Shown here: positions 7,708-16,226 of the stretch, piece by piece | Layout of the letters: each line of letters begins with the position of its first letter | How positions within the stretch are numbered: position 1 is the stretch's first letter | Assembly: GCA_019359675.1 (NCBI GenBank) | Contig: JAHHGX010000033.1 | Location: forward strand, 1 to 41,552 | Reading direction: 5' to 3' | Length of the DNA: 41,552 bases | Source: Calothrix sp. FI2-JRJ7 | GTDB lineage: Bacteria > Cyanobacteriota > Cyanobacteriia > Cyanobacteriales > Nostocaceae | Position numbers and translations under genes: made by a program | The notes under the pieces: generated by a model | Databases searched by the model: none | What the model saw: only the letters and a program-made list of their open reading frames with translations | Told to the model about the DNA's origin: nothing

Positions 7708-8514
7708 CTATAAATTGACTAATCCTTGTTTCATTGCCCAATCGAGGAATTGATTCCGCTCCTCATCCAAATCGCCACTTTCATACACAAAAATCCCGTA
7801 ACCTTTGGCGTTGATAGTTTCTAACCACTCTTCCCGGTTGGGATGATCTGCCCATTTATTGGTTTGTTTTTCCGTGGGTTTGTTTGTAGATTTAAACCAT
7901 TTCTCTTTAATTTCTTCCCAATTTGCTGCAATCCACTTGGTAATTAGTTGTGGAGGTTTGGGAAGCTGTTTACTCATTTCTTCACCAAACTTTAAAAAAC
8001 TCTCTCTTTCCTCGTCAGAGAGAGAGTCTTTAAAGTGTTTATAAGTCTTATTATTCTTAGGTGCCTGAGTTTCTTTTACAGCAGGGGTTTCCGGCGCCGA
8101 TTTTAATCCTGATGTGACATTTTTCATCTGGGAATTACTGGCGTCATCTTCAGAAGGTTGCTGTAATCCTGGAATGTTGGCGTCATCTCCAGATGACACT
8201 CGTGTAACGGATTGACAAGTGTCACAACCTGAGTTGTTAAATATACCTTTATGGTGTAAGCGCATTGTGTACTCTACATCTTCAACCACAAGATAATGTT
8301 TTTCACCAAGAACTCGAATTGCCTCGTACACAGCATTACGAGAAATTTTTAAGGAATTAGCTATTTGGGAAGCTCTAATGTTTATACCGTTACCGTAAGG
8401 GTCAAGAGTTCGGATATATAACAGCACGCTCGCTTGAGATTTAGTAAGCTCAGTAAAGATTTTTACCACTTCTTCATTTTGTAGTGGGTAAAACTTGCCC
8501 TGTATCTTGTCCAC
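7708..8514 (-). CDS. Winged-helix plasmid protein
   Basis: 268 residues with a GTG start at 8514, chosen because GAGGAGGT lies 6 bases upstream inside the end of the previous gene. The first 30 residues (IQGKFYPLQNEEVVKIF, LTKSQASVLLYIRTLDPYG) match the beginning of the preceding protein (IQGKFYPL). A winged helix follows: IRASQIANSLKISRNAVYEA, IRVLGEKHYLVVE. The middle (about 95-150) is low-complexity and polar, with a CDTC pair, and the C-terminal third is helical and charged. The layout, an N-terminal winged helix plus a long linker, is common in plasmid replication or copy-control proteins of cyanobacteria. No catalytic motif is visible. Confidence 0.6.
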   Translation of the reverse strand: MDKIQGKFYPLQNEEVVKIFTELTKSQASVLLYIRTLDPYGNGINIRASQIANSLKISRNAVYEAIRVLGEKHYLVVEDVEYTMRLHHKGIFNNSGCDTCQSVTRVSSGDDANIPGLQQPSEDDASNSQMKNVTSGLKSAPETPAVKETQAPKNNKTYKHFKDSLSDEERESFLKFGEEMSKQLPKPPQLITKWIAANWEEIKEKWFKSTNKPTEKQTNKWADHPNREEWLETINAKGYGIFVYESGDLDEERNQFLDWAMKQGLVNL

Positions 8515-8516
8515 AG

Positions 8517-9077
8517 CTATACCTCCTCAAAAGTCACAGTAATGTCAAAATCCTTATACATAGCGGTTGCTTGCGCTAACTTCGCTATATCAAGGCGCCC
8601 AAATAAATGAATGCGTTTACTGTGTTGTGAGAAAAATGAAGAATAAGCCAGAAGCTTATCTAGAGCTTGTTTCGAGTCGTTGATGTTTTTGATTTCAATA
8701 ACTTCTGTGTCAGTAAGTAGATCAATTCGACCTACAGCGGTGAGGACTTCAACAGCGCCTCCTAACTCTTCCTTCATGCGGTCGCGTATCGTCATTTCAA
8801 TGTTGTTCTTGGAGACAACACATTTTTTGCACCACTCAGGTAGTAATCCTTTCTCGTTTAAAACTTTGAGTGCGCGGAAGTAAGACGCTTTACTCATTTC
8901 AAGCTCTTCGCTAACTTCCTCGTTTAAAGGAAGCTGGCAACATTTATCCTCAAAGAGTCCCACCTCAACAGTTAAGTAAAACCACAAAGCAGCTTTGTGT
9001 TTTGTTAGGCGGGACTGTCTAAGCTTTCTACATATGGATGGTGTAAGCGGATAGAATTTTCCCTGTATATTTTTCAC
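8517..9077 (-). CDS. Winged helix fused to PDDEXK nuclease-like domain
   Basis: 186 residues from GTG 9077, with GAGGTG upstream. The N-terminal 80 residues form a winged helix related to the next protein (IQGKFYPL; SEELEMSKASYFRALKVLNE). From about 95 to the end is a restriction-endonuclease-like fold: RDRMKEELGGAVEV, then VGRIDLLTDTEVIEIK, in which D119, E128 and K130 fit the D...ExK catalytic pattern, followed by ALDKLLAYSSFF and a closing KRIHLFGRL segment. The domain type is known in cyanobacterial and viral hypothetical proteins as GRIDLLT-EIIEVK. First gene of the operon running down to 5933; the next starts 2 bp on. It could be a sequence-directed nuclease, a nickase-like replication factor or a defence protein. 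The function is unproven. Confidence 0.65.
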   Translation of the reverse strand: MKNIQGKFYPLTPSICRKLRQSRLTKHKAALWFYLTVEVGLFEDKCCQLPLNEEVSEELEMSKASYFRALKVLNEKGLLPEWCKKCVVSKNNIEMTIRDRMKEELGGAVEVLTAVGRIDLLTDTEVIEIKNINDSKQALDKLLAYSSFFSQHSKRIHLFGRLDIAKLAQATAMYKDFDITVTFEEV

Positions 9078-9135
9078 GGCGCCTACACCTCACCCCTTAT
9101 AGAAATCATGAAAGATACAGCGTGCGTTACAAAAT

Positions 9136-9153
9136 CTACGTCTTTAGACGTAG
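9136..9153. promoter_or_regulatory. Inverted repeat, possible operator
   Basis: CTACGTCT and AGACGTAG pair perfectly around TT. It lies 59 bp upstream of the GTG of the minus-strand operon, where its promoter should be, and so may be a repressor site or part of the 5' leader. Confidence 0.4.
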
Positions 9154-9368
9154 TTAATATCTGTTGAATTATCATATTCTGGATTCCTATTGCATTTATT
9201 TGTTGTCCTGTTAGGGATATTCACTCCCTTCAGGGCTATTTGTACTTGTCGTACACGCGCGTTCTCAAAGTTTTAAAACTACATTTATCGATAAGGCGCC
9301 AGTTGTATCAGATAGTGCTTGAATTTGTACATTGTTTTACGTCATAATTATTCCCACAAGTTATCAAT

Positions 9369-9397
9369 CCCCGACCAGCGAAGTTGGGGTTATTTTT
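9369..9397 (+). terminator. Intrinsic terminator upstream of decayed XRE gene
   Basis: CCCCGAC (9369-9375) pairs with GTTGGGG (9383-9389) with one G-T pair, followed by TTATTTTT. An equivalent hairpin with T-run stands at the same place before the intact XRE gene (12112-12144, minus strand). It would stop transcripts arriving from the left before the promoter at 9435. Confidence 0.6.
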
Positions 9398-9434
9398 GAG
9401 CAGTAGCAAGTTTTGCTGACTGTTACAGCTTCTT

Positions 9435-9462
9435 TTGCCAACAACGAATAAGTTGCTAGGAT
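9435..9462 (+). promoter_or_regulatory. Predicted promoter of decayed XRE copy
   Basis: TTGCCA, a 16-bp spacer and TAGGAT. The same layout with the shared spacer end AATAAGTTGC is found before the intact XRE gene (TTGTCA, 16 bp, TACGAT), so conservation supports it. It now reads into a pseudogene. Confidence 0.5.
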
Positions 9463-9496
9463 GTAGATAACTAAACACTATGAGCTGGCACTAATC

Positions 9497-9700
9497 GTGG
9501 TAATTCCTGAACCAGCGCTCGTATTGGTATGTGGGACAGTTAATTGGGACTAAACCCAAAGTTAGTTTACTTTCATGTATTGCACAGATGCCACTTGAGG
9601 AACAAGCAGAAGCATTGGTGTTGCTTGCCTCAAAATTTGCGTCTAGCAATCGTAAAAATACAAGTGCGCGTAAGCTTACCTCAAGCAGTATAAAAAGGTG
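9497..9700 (+). pseudogene. Remnant of XRE-type regulator
   Basis: The fragment reads VIPEPA, then after a one-base frame change SYWYVGQLIGTKPKVSL and MPLEEQAEALVLLASKFASS. This matches the C-terminal half of the intact regulator at 11574-11957 (AVPEEAKNWYVSQLLGTKPKASL, APMEERAEALCVLAEAIA). The whole N-terminal helix-turn-helix is gone, although the promoter and upstream terminator of the gene are kept. A decayed duplicate in inverse orientation to the intact copy. Confidence 0.65.
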
Positions 9701-9734
9701 TAGTGCAAGCGGGTTTTTAACGCGCATAAGATAA

Positions 9735-10767
9735 CAGCATTTATATAACTATTAAAATTTAGAGGCGCCGAAGTGTTTTGAACTAGATACGACTTAACAA
9801 TGACGTGACGTGTTTCAAAACACTATAGTACTTGAAAGGTGCAACACCACCATTTGACTACATTCATAACGTGTAATGGTAGGAAGCAGCGCGCAGTTTA
9901 ATAGTTGTAACACAGTAGGATGAAGTATAATTATTACCTTTTCACAGCAATTTATGCTTGATAAGCTGCTGTGTGAACTAAGCTGCCATCTCCAAGTCGC
10001 AAGTCCTAATTTCCCTGCGGGACATGTTCATGTCCGTAGGAAAACGCAGTTCGCAATTAAGAAAAGTTCGTGGGAGCTTATACCTGTAAACGAGGTAATA
10101 AATTCCGCACGATGTGCCGCAATTCTTATGTACATTACTTTCTTACAAGAAAACAAAGGTATGGAAAAGCTTTGTTTAAGTGAGTGTTTGCACGAATGCG
10201 AACTACGAACTGCATTCACGAAGTGTACGTAGGTAATTGTCAGTCATACGTAGATTTCATGAGTGCTTAGTAGTAATTTAACTTTCCTTTAAATCATAAT
10301 ATAAGGCACCTTCACTTAATGTCCAGTATTTGTGCAAGTTTTTTTTATAATTTTTTAATACATACAATTGAGGTATAAATAAAATTCTATGATAAGAATT
10401 TAATCTAAATTTTGGTTTTTAACTTCGGTAAAAAAGTTTTTACTCTGTTTTTCTTGCTATTTCTTCAAAATACTGCTTTTTAGATTATGGCTACCTTAAC
10501 GAATTACTAGCTCCTGTTTCACAAGCTAGTAAATGCACAAAATAAGACTTTTAAAAATATATGTAATAAATATTTAAAAATGAAGCTTGTAAGCGCTTTA
10601 TCTAAGATTGGATAATTCTTTTAGACTCAATGGCATTTTTATGAGTAGGAAAACAAGAAAAACCTTGTAATTATCAATAAAAATCATTTTACAGATTGGT
10701 ATCACCCGCTGTATATGGTGTTTATAGTATTGCTACATGGAAATTAACGATTCGTAATAGAGAATTG
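9735..10767. other. About 1 kb with no convincing gene
   Basis: The left third (9735-10240) has mixed composition, and one 92-codon frame at 9954-10232 resembles no family and lacks a ribosome site. The right part (10280-10767) is very AT-rich. Two GGCGCC motifs and no strong repeat were seen. The promoter region of no identified gene falls here, so it may be decayed sequence. Confidence 0.4.
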
Positions 10768-11064
10768 TTATTTATGTTTTTTGTAAGGCGCCACTTGGTC
10801 TGCGTGTTCCAAAAGCTTTGTAACTAAGGGTTGAATTTGTTCTAGAGTCATATGCATAGTGTTTATGGTATGAGCTATTTCTAAAATTTGTAGTACTGCA
10901 TCTGGTCGCTTTTCAAATTCGGCGCCCCAATTTTTATCAATGGTTTGCTGTGAATAGAACCCTAATGTTCCATGTACAAGCGCTCTAACACAAGCTGCTC
11001 TGTAACCTCTCTGTCCTTTTTGTGGGCTGGTGATGTAGAGAGAACAATATTCAGTTGGCTCCAT
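10768..11064 (-). CDS. Hypothetical protein, 98 residues
   Basis: A clean frame from ATG 11064 (MEPTEYCSLYITSPQKGQRG) with a globular, helix-rich composition (ALVHGTLGFYSQQTID, AVLQILEIAHTINTMHMTLE). I recognise no family. No strong ribosome site stands before the ATG. It is isolated between gene-poor stretches. Normal codon use and two GGCGCC motifs inside the frame make it a credible gene, but nothing indicates its function. Confidence 0.45.
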   Translation of the reverse strand: MEPTEYCSLYITSPQKGQRGYRAACVRALVHGTLGFYSQQTIDKNWGAEFEKRPDAVLQILEIAHTINTMHMTLEQIQPLVTKLLEHADQVAPYKKHK

Positions 11065-11573
11065 ATCTGACTAAACTCAATAACGTCAATCAAATAGAAG
11101 CATGTGACTCACCATACAAAATACCCATTCATAATGGTATTGAAAAGGGACTTGTATCGGTTTATTAAGCGTTTCAGTTAAAGTGGCGCCATATGAATAT
11201 ACGCCTCATTAGTTAGCATACGTAGTTTTGTTAGGGATAAGTTGTTTTGGGGCGGCGCTTATACTCGCTTGTAACGGTATCGATATTAATCACCTACTAA
11301 AAAACCTAATAAAAACTGGTAATAACCTATAAAATCATTACCTTTAACAGGCACCTATAAATATATGAATCTATAGTTATCCATCAATATAAAAATGTGT
11401 TTAACCCAATTAAAATTAAGTTAGGAAAAGCTGAACGATTTTATTTCGGTTTTGCATTATAGTTCAAATGTACATAAATTAACATTAGACTTAACTCAAC
11501 AAAGGTATTTTTGCGTTTTGCTTAAATCGATTTAAATACAGAATATTTATAAGCGTTGCTTATTACAAGAGTA
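11065..11573. other. Gene-free stretch between two minus-strand genes
   Basis: AT-rich and without a supported gene. It holds one GGCGCC (about 11186) and a short imperfect palindrome (ATACCCATT / AATGGTAT, about 11125-11144). The end of the XRE gene's transcript must fall here, but no clear terminator was seen. Confidence 0.4.
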
Positions 11574-11957
11574 CTATACAGCAATTGGTAATTCCACGAG
11601 GCTTTTATCCTTACTAGTAGTGACACAGGTTTTGGCAATAGCTTCAGCAAGAACACATAATGCTTCGGCTCTTTCCTCCATCGGCGCCGATTCAATCCAA
11701 GTACGTAAACTAGCTTTGGGCTTGGTGCCAAGTAGCTGTGATACATACCAGTTCTTAGCTTCCTCTGGGACAGCAGTTAATATTGCTAAAAACTTGGACA
11801 TTCCTAAATCAGCTTTTCCACGACGAAAACGTGAGAGCATAACTTCGGAGATTCCAGCAGTACGAGCTAAATCCTTTGCCGAGATGTTAAAACGAGTAAG
11901 CATCTCATCAAATAGCTTCTGATGCAATTCCACGTTTTCTGTAATAATTTGTTGCAT
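11574..11957 (-). CDS. XRE-family regulator
   Basis: 127 residues with a complete Cro/CI-type helix-turn-helix at about 25-60 (FNISAKDLARTAGISEVMLS then RFRRGKADLGMSKFLAI), followed by a helical domain (PEEAKNWYVSQLLGTKPKAS, APMEERAEALCVLAEAI). This two-part type is common in cyanobacterial plasmids and prophage-like regions. It is divergent from the replication operon starting at 12417, and so probably represses that operon and itself. Its own promoter (12051-12078) and an upstream terminator (12112-12144) are visible. A decayed copy with the same upstream elements lies at 9369-9700, divergent from the other plasmid operon. Confidence 0.75.
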   Translation of the reverse strand: MQQIITENVELHQKLFDEMLTRFNISAKDLARTAGISEVMLSRFRRGKADLGMSKFLAILTAVPEEAKNWYVSQLLGTKPKASLRTWIESAPMEERAEALCVLAEAIAKTCVTTSKDKSLVELPIAV

Positions 11958-12050
11958 TTTTGCTACTGCCCGAATTAAACTTACGTTCTATGGTTAAATT
12001 ATAACAGTCTCCTTTGAGCGGAGTACTAATACTGTAAGTTAACCACTTAC

Positions 12051-12078
12051 ATCGTAGCAACTTATTGGCGGTTGACAA
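12051..12078 (-). promoter_or_regulatory. Predicted promoter of XRE regulator
   Basis: On the minus strand: TTGTCA (12073-12078), 16 bp, TACGAT (12051-12056). Supported by conservation with the promoter-like sequence at 9435-9462. The start of transcription would lie about 85-90 bases before the ATG at 11957. Confidence 0.5.
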
Positions 12079-12111
12079 GAAAGCGTTTACAGGACGTTTC
12101 AATCAACTTTC

Positions 12112-12144
12112 AAAAAAATAACCCCAACGTTACTGCTGTTGGGG
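12112..12144 (-). terminator. Intrinsic terminator upstream of XRE promoter
   Basis: On the minus strand, CCCCAAC pairs perfectly with GTTGGGG around a 9-base loop, followed by TTATTTTTTT. It would insulate the XRE promoter from transcription coming from the right. The counterpart is at 9369-9397. Confidence 0.6.
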
Positions 12145-12416
12145 AAAAATATCTTGGACACTATTATGACTCAAAACAACACAAAAATACAAGCAAAATT
12201 CCCGAAACATCTCTTTTATACACGGGAAGAGAAATGTTTACTCTGATTACAATTCATGCCAGAGCGCGAAGTAAAATAAGCGTCGGATGTGATGTAAATC
12301 ACATTAAGAGCAATTTCCATACTTAATAGAAATATTGTAAGAGGTTAAGTTGAATCACTGTTCATATTAACTCTCAATAACACAGGGTATCTGATGATTT
12401 TCAACATGCAAGTTTT

Positions 12417-13379
12417 ATGGGTAAAGTACTTGAAACTCATGAAGAGTCAATAACTGTATGTGACTCTTCGCTTGAATATGAAAGCAGCAAGAATGATGGT
12501 TCTGTTGCTTCGGATGGTTCACAGTTAATCAACGATGACTGTAAAGAACTAACTACAGAAGAGGAACGCGACAAAGTATTACTCGAACGTAGAGTAGAAC
12601 GTGCATTCTATGAAGCGGGGAAAGCATTAAAGGAGTTGAGAGACAGGCGCCTATATAGAGCTAGTTACAAAACGTTTGAAGAGTATTGTGCAACTAGGTT
12701 TGGGTACAATCGGCGCCAACCGTATCTGTTAATCGAAGCTTCTTCTATAGTGGATAACTTAAAGTCAGAATGTGATCCAATGGATCACATTTTGCCAACT
12801 AACGAACGTCAAGTTAGAGCATTGAGTAGATTAGAACCGAATTCACAACGTGCATGTTGGGAAGAAGCGGTAAAAGCCAATGGTGGAAAAGTGCCTCCAG
12901 GGCGCCTTGTAAAAGATATTGTGGAAAAAATAATGGAAAAAGCAAGAGTACCGAATCCTTACTCCAAAGGCGAAGTTTGTCAAATCATACCCAAGGACAA
13001 CCCAGACTTAAAAGGAAAAGCTGGATGTTGGTGTTTAGTCAAAGAAGTTCATGAGTTCAGTTGCACTGTAATAGCTTGGGATGGAGAGTACACCTTGAGA
13101 GTTGACCATTTAAAATCTCTCAACTATTTAGATACGGAATGTAATTCCATGCAGCTATTACAGAACCGTATTGCTTCTATTCGCAGTTATGGAGACTTAG
13201 AACAAACTGCAATTGTCCTTCTCAAACAACTAGGACAAATCGGGCGCCACTATTTAACAGAGTTAGAGGAAATATTTTTAAGCGCTATGGAGCGAAAATA
13301 CAATTCACCAACTGTATACAACCCTGAAGAATTAAGGTCTTATCAAGACTACGTAAATTCTAGTACTGGTGAAATGTAA
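12417..13379 (+). CDS. ParB-like plasmid DNA-binding protein (copy B)
   Basis: 320 residues, a paralogue of the protein at 5933-7201 without most of its acidic N-terminal extension. Shared blocks: ERAFYEAGKALKELRDRRLY, TFEEYCATRFGYNRRQPYLL, LPTNERQVRALSRLEP, GGKVPPGRLVKDIVEKIMEK, the SH3/KOW-like part (GEVCQIIPKDNPDLKGKAGC, FSCTVIAWDGEYTLRVDHLK) and the helical tail (QTAIVLLKQLGQIGRHYLTE). First gene of the replication operon, about 100 bp before the initiator-like gene. No ribosome site is evident before the ATG at 12417, so it may be translated from a leaderless or weak start. Likely a plasmid maintenance protein or regulator of the operon; the exact role is inferred. Confidence 0.65.
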   Translation: MGKVLETHEESITVCDSSLEYESSKNDGSVASDGSQLINDDCKELTTEEERDKVLLERRVERAFYEAGKALKELRDRRLYRASYKTFEEYCATRFGYNRRQPYLLIEASSIVDNLKSECDPMDHILPTNERQVRALSRLEPNSQRACWEEAVKANGGKVPPGRLVKDIVEKIMEKARVPNPYSKGEVCQIIPKDNPDLKGKAGCWCLVKEVHEFSCTVIAWDGEYTLRVDHLKSLNYLDTECNSMQLLQNRIASIRSYGDLEQTAIVLLKQLGQIGRHYLTELEEIFLSAMERKYNSPTVYNPEELRSYQDYVNSSTGEM

Positions 13380-13415
13380 AAGTACCAGACCGCATAGAAT
13401 CAGAACTGTAAAAAA

Positions 13416-13445
13416 TTTGCTCAAGTTCTTCAAAACCTGAGCAAA
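13416..13445 (+). promoter_or_regulatory. Intercistronic stem-loop
   Basis: TTTGCTCA (13416-13423) pairs with TGAGCAAA (13438-13445), extendable inward with one mismatch. It lies between the ParB-like and initiator-like genes. No T-run follows, so a weak terminator, attenuator or RNA-processing site is possible. Confidence 0.4.
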
Positions 13446-13478
13446 ACATTAATTATCTAAAAATCTTATAGGTGCATT

Positions 13479-14711
13479 ATGACACAAAACCTTTCTCCAA
13501 TTCAAGCGGAATTGTACGCAGCTTCGTGTGATAATTACTCTTTCACACAATTAAATACGGCGCCGTCTAACCAGACATCAAACCCTAACAGCAAACACAA
13601 AAAGTATATACATCCACACGTAATTATTCCATGTTCAGATATGGAGTGGGCATTCCAACAAAGAATACCTGTCTTAAAACTGTGGGGAGATTCTTGGCAA
13701 AGTGACCCTTACGGTAGTCGTTGGGTGCGATTAGAAACTCAGTTAGGTAAAGAAAATTTCAGAAAAGCGAAAAAAGATTTGATGGATGCTGGATTATTTT
13801 TATTTGAATGCCGAATCGAATCATCCAAAGGAGAGCAAAAATACTGTTGGTGGGTAAAAAATCTTCACGGATGCAGAACTGATTACTGGAAGAATGCTCA
13901 AAAAAAAGGTGATTCAAATAACCTATCTTCCGAGTTTCATACTGAAGAAGTATTAATACCGCAGTCTGACTGTAATTTAAAAGACATGAATACAGAGTTC
14001 CATACTGAAAAACCTTCAACTGAAAATCAAGCTTTGCAGTTAAGTCTTGATTTTTCAGGCGCCAACACAGCAGCACAATTGGATGAATTGAAGCTTCGGA
14101 GTGATATTCTTGATAGCTCAAATGATGTTGAATTAGTAGAAAACTTCAATAATCAACAAGATTTACACACGCAACATGATGTTGAAGAGGATGTTCATAG
14201 TTATATAGATAAAACACTTTGGAATAGCAATGAAGTTAAAGATAGCGTTGTTAATATAGGGGGTGGCGCCTATAAAACCAAGAATGGCGCCGTCTCTAGG
14301 GGGGTCGGTAATCACAATACCACCCTTGAGGCAACCAATACCACTCTAGATAGTGTAAACGCACTCGTAGCAGGGGTTTCAAAAGTCCTCAAGAACATCT
14401 CAGAAACGTCTTACGAACATTTCAGAAACTCTCTCAATATCCAAGGGCGCCAGGAATTTATTAATTTCTGCTTGGAGAAAATACATTTATTAAAGAAAGT
14501 GAATTTTGAGGTCAGAACATGGGATGCATGGATTGCCAGACATTATGAGCAGTATATGAACGAATGGAGAATTTTTTCATCAACACGACAAGAAGAACCA
14601 AAACGTACTTCCCTAGACGAATTCAATTCTTGGCGGTCTGAGTTGTTGGAAAAAGAAAAGCGCGCGAAAGAAGAAAGAATGCGTCGTAGACAACAATTGC
14701 AAACAGCATAG
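13479..14711 (+). CDS. Plasmid replication initiator-like protein
   Basis: 410 residues. The region about 45-135 is a winged-helix-like domain known from cyanobacterial plasmid proteins: HVIIPCSDMEWAFQQRIPVL, KLWGDSWQSDPYGSRWVRLE, NFRKAKKDLMDAGLFLFE, CWWVKNLHGCRTDYW. The middle (150-310) is polar and variable and holds QLSLDF at 187-192, which fits the hexapeptide form of a sliding-clamp docking motif. A C-terminal helical part (ETSYEHFRNSLNIQGRQEFI, FEVRTWDAWIARHYEQYMNE) ends in a basic coiled stretch. It sits directly before dnaB (15 bp) and after the ParB-like gene, so an initiator or helicase loader for the plasmid is the best guess. No relaxase or primase motif is visible. Confidence 0.55.
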   Translation: MTQNLSPIQAELYAASCDNYSFTQLNTAPSNQTSNPNSKHKKYIHPHVIIPCSDMEWAFQQRIPVLKLWGDSWQSDPYGSRWVRLETQLGKENFRKAKKDLMDAGLFLFECRIESSKGEQKYCWWVKNLHGCRTDYWKNAQKKGDSNNLSSEFHTEEVLIPQSDCNLKDMNTEFHTEKPSTENQALQLSLDFSGANTAAQLDELKLRSDILDSSNDVELVENFNNQQDLHTQHDVEEDVHSYIDKTLWNSNEVKDSVVNIGGGAYKTKNGAVSRGVGNHNTTLEATNTTLDSVNALVAGVSKVLKNISETSYEHFRNSLNIQGRQEFINFCLEKIHLLKKVNFEVRTWDAWIARHYEQYMNEWRIFSSTRQEEPKRTSLDEFNSWRSELLEKEKRAKEERMRRRQQLQTA

Positions 14712-14726
14712 TAATCAAGGTTAAAA

Positions 14727-16067
14727 ATGGTAGAAAGAATACCTCCTAGTGCGATTGATATTGAAGAAGCTATCTTGGGTGGTATAATGCTTGACCCAAA
14801 TGCAATTAGTAAAATTAGCGACACTTTAATTGCAGATGCATTTTATATCAGTACGCATCAAATAATTTACACTTGTGCCTTAAGACTGCACCATGAAGGA
14901 AAACCAACAGACTTATTGAGCGTTACGAACTGGTTACTAGATTCGGAGTTACTTGGGAAAATTGGTGGTCGCAACAAATTAGCAATGTTGTTAGAGTCAA
15001 CAGTGTCAGCAGTAAACATCGATGCATTTGCTCAAATACTTATTGACAAATACACTCGCAGGCGCCTGATTAGTGTCGGTAACAGGATTGTAGAATTAGG
15101 TTATGAGCAAGAAACTAACCTTGAATCAATTCTTGACCGTTCTGAACAAAACCTGTATGAAGTATCTAATGCTCAATTTAGAAGGAATACTGAACACAAC
15201 AGTGCAATAAGCACTACAGCGTATGAACAACTTTTAAATATCAAGCCAATATATCCAACAGGTTATAGAGATTTGGATGATTTGATGGTTGGATTTGAAC
15301 CAGGTACATTAACTATTCTTGGTGGTCGGTCATCGATGGGTAAATCGTTCATATCCTGTAATCTTGCTTACATGATGATGAAACGTAACAATTTGCCTGT
15401 AGTGATATTCTCACTAGAAATGTCAAAGTTACAGCTTGAGTACAGGTTTTGGAGTCTCATTAGTATAACGCAAGATAAAGAGTCAAATATTTTACCAATA
15501 AATACAGGACGTATTCAAAGACATCGTTCAAAGAATGACCCTTTGGATGAGTACGAACTGCAAAATATGAAGAATGTTTCTTTAGTTGCTTCACAATTAC
15601 CGTTGTATATAAACGACAGTCGAGATATGTCTTTGTCAAAAATTGCCTCAGAATGTCGTCAAATTATTGCCAATGTTGGTTCAATAGGGTTAGTAATTGT
15701 TGATTACGTACAAATGATGGCAGAAGATAGCGGTGGTAATCGGAGTTATGAACTAGGTGATGTAGCGCGCGGTTTGTATAAAATAGCAGGTGAATTGGAT
15801 TTTCCGATACTGGCGTTATCTCAAATATCCAGAAGTGTTGAGAATAGGCAAGATAAACGTCCTTTGATGAGTGATTTATCACAATCTGGTATTTTAGAAA
15901 CGGTTGCAGATAATATTCTTCTTGCTTACCGCGACGAATATTACAATCCTGATAGTACAGAACGCGGGCGCCTGGAACTCAGGTTAGCAAAAGCACGACA
16001 TGGGGAAATTGGTACTGTCAAATTCCTCTTTGATACTTTTTACGGCGTTTTAAAGGATTTAGCTTAA
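14727..16067 (+). CDS. dnaB: Replicative DNA helicase, DnaB family
   Basis: 446 residues, full length for a DnaB. The N-terminal domain (PPSAIDIEEAILGGIMLDPN, FYISTHQIIYTCALRLHHEG) is followed by a RecA-like motor: Walker A GGRSSMGKS (199-207), FSLEMSKLQL, Walker B LVIVDYVQMM (D326), and the arginine-finger region near the end (RLELRLAKARHGEIGTV). It unwinds DNA ahead of the fork as a hexamer with ATP. No intein is present, although DnaB is a common intein site in cyanobacteria. It is a second, plasmid-type copy beside the initiator-like gene, so the molecule supplies its own helicase. The ribosome site is weak (AAGG). Confidence 0.9.
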   Translation: MVERIPPSAIDIEEAILGGIMLDPNAISKISDTLIADAFYISTHQIIYTCALRLHHEGKPTDLLSVTNWLLDSELLGKIGGRNKLAMLLESTVSAVNIDAFAQILIDKYTRRRLISVGNRIVELGYEQETNLESILDRSEQNLYEVSNAQFRRNTEHNSAISTTAYEQLLNIKPIYPTGYRDLDDLMVGFEPGTLTILGGRSSMGKSFISCNLAYMMMKRNNLPVVIFSLEMSKLQLEYRFWSLISITQDKESNILPINTGRIQRHRSKNDPLDEYELQNMKNVSLVASQLPLYINDSRDMSLSKIASECRQIIANVGSIGLVIVDYVQMMAEDSGGNRSYELGDVARGLYKIAGELDFPILALSQISRSVENRQDKRPLMSDLSQSGILETVADNILLAYRDEYYNPDSTERGRLELRLAKARHGEIGTVKFLFDTFYGVLKDLA

Positions 16068-16104
16068 ATTAGGCGCCGTTGATCAAATATATAGGACAAG
16101 CATT

Positions 16105-16131
16105 CTAAAATAATTTTGTCAATTATTTTAG
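16105..16131 (+). terminator. AT-rich stem-loop after dnaB
   Basis: CTAAAATAATT (16105-16115) pairs perfectly with AATTATTTTAG (16121-16131) around TTGTC, 38 bp after the dnaB stop. There is no T-run, so it may be a weak terminator or an RNA-protecting hairpin. Confidence 0.4.
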
Positions 16132-16226
16132 TCATGGTAAACGTGTTTGAGGAAGGTTCTTTAAATTATTTAAGGGCGCCCAAGGCTATAATATACGCAA
16201 TAAAATTACGTTTTGGATATCAAACA

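Noticed and set aside
9954-10232. 92-codon plus-strand frame
   Set aside because: No family resemblance, no ribosome site, and a competing frame on the other strand over the same bases. Not listed as a gene.
12072-12326. 84-codon plus-strand frame
   Set aside because: It runs through the conserved promoter and terminator of the XRE gene on the other strand, so it is a chance frame.
14727-16067. Intein in dnaB
   Set aside because: The helicase frame is continuous and of normal length with no Hint motifs.
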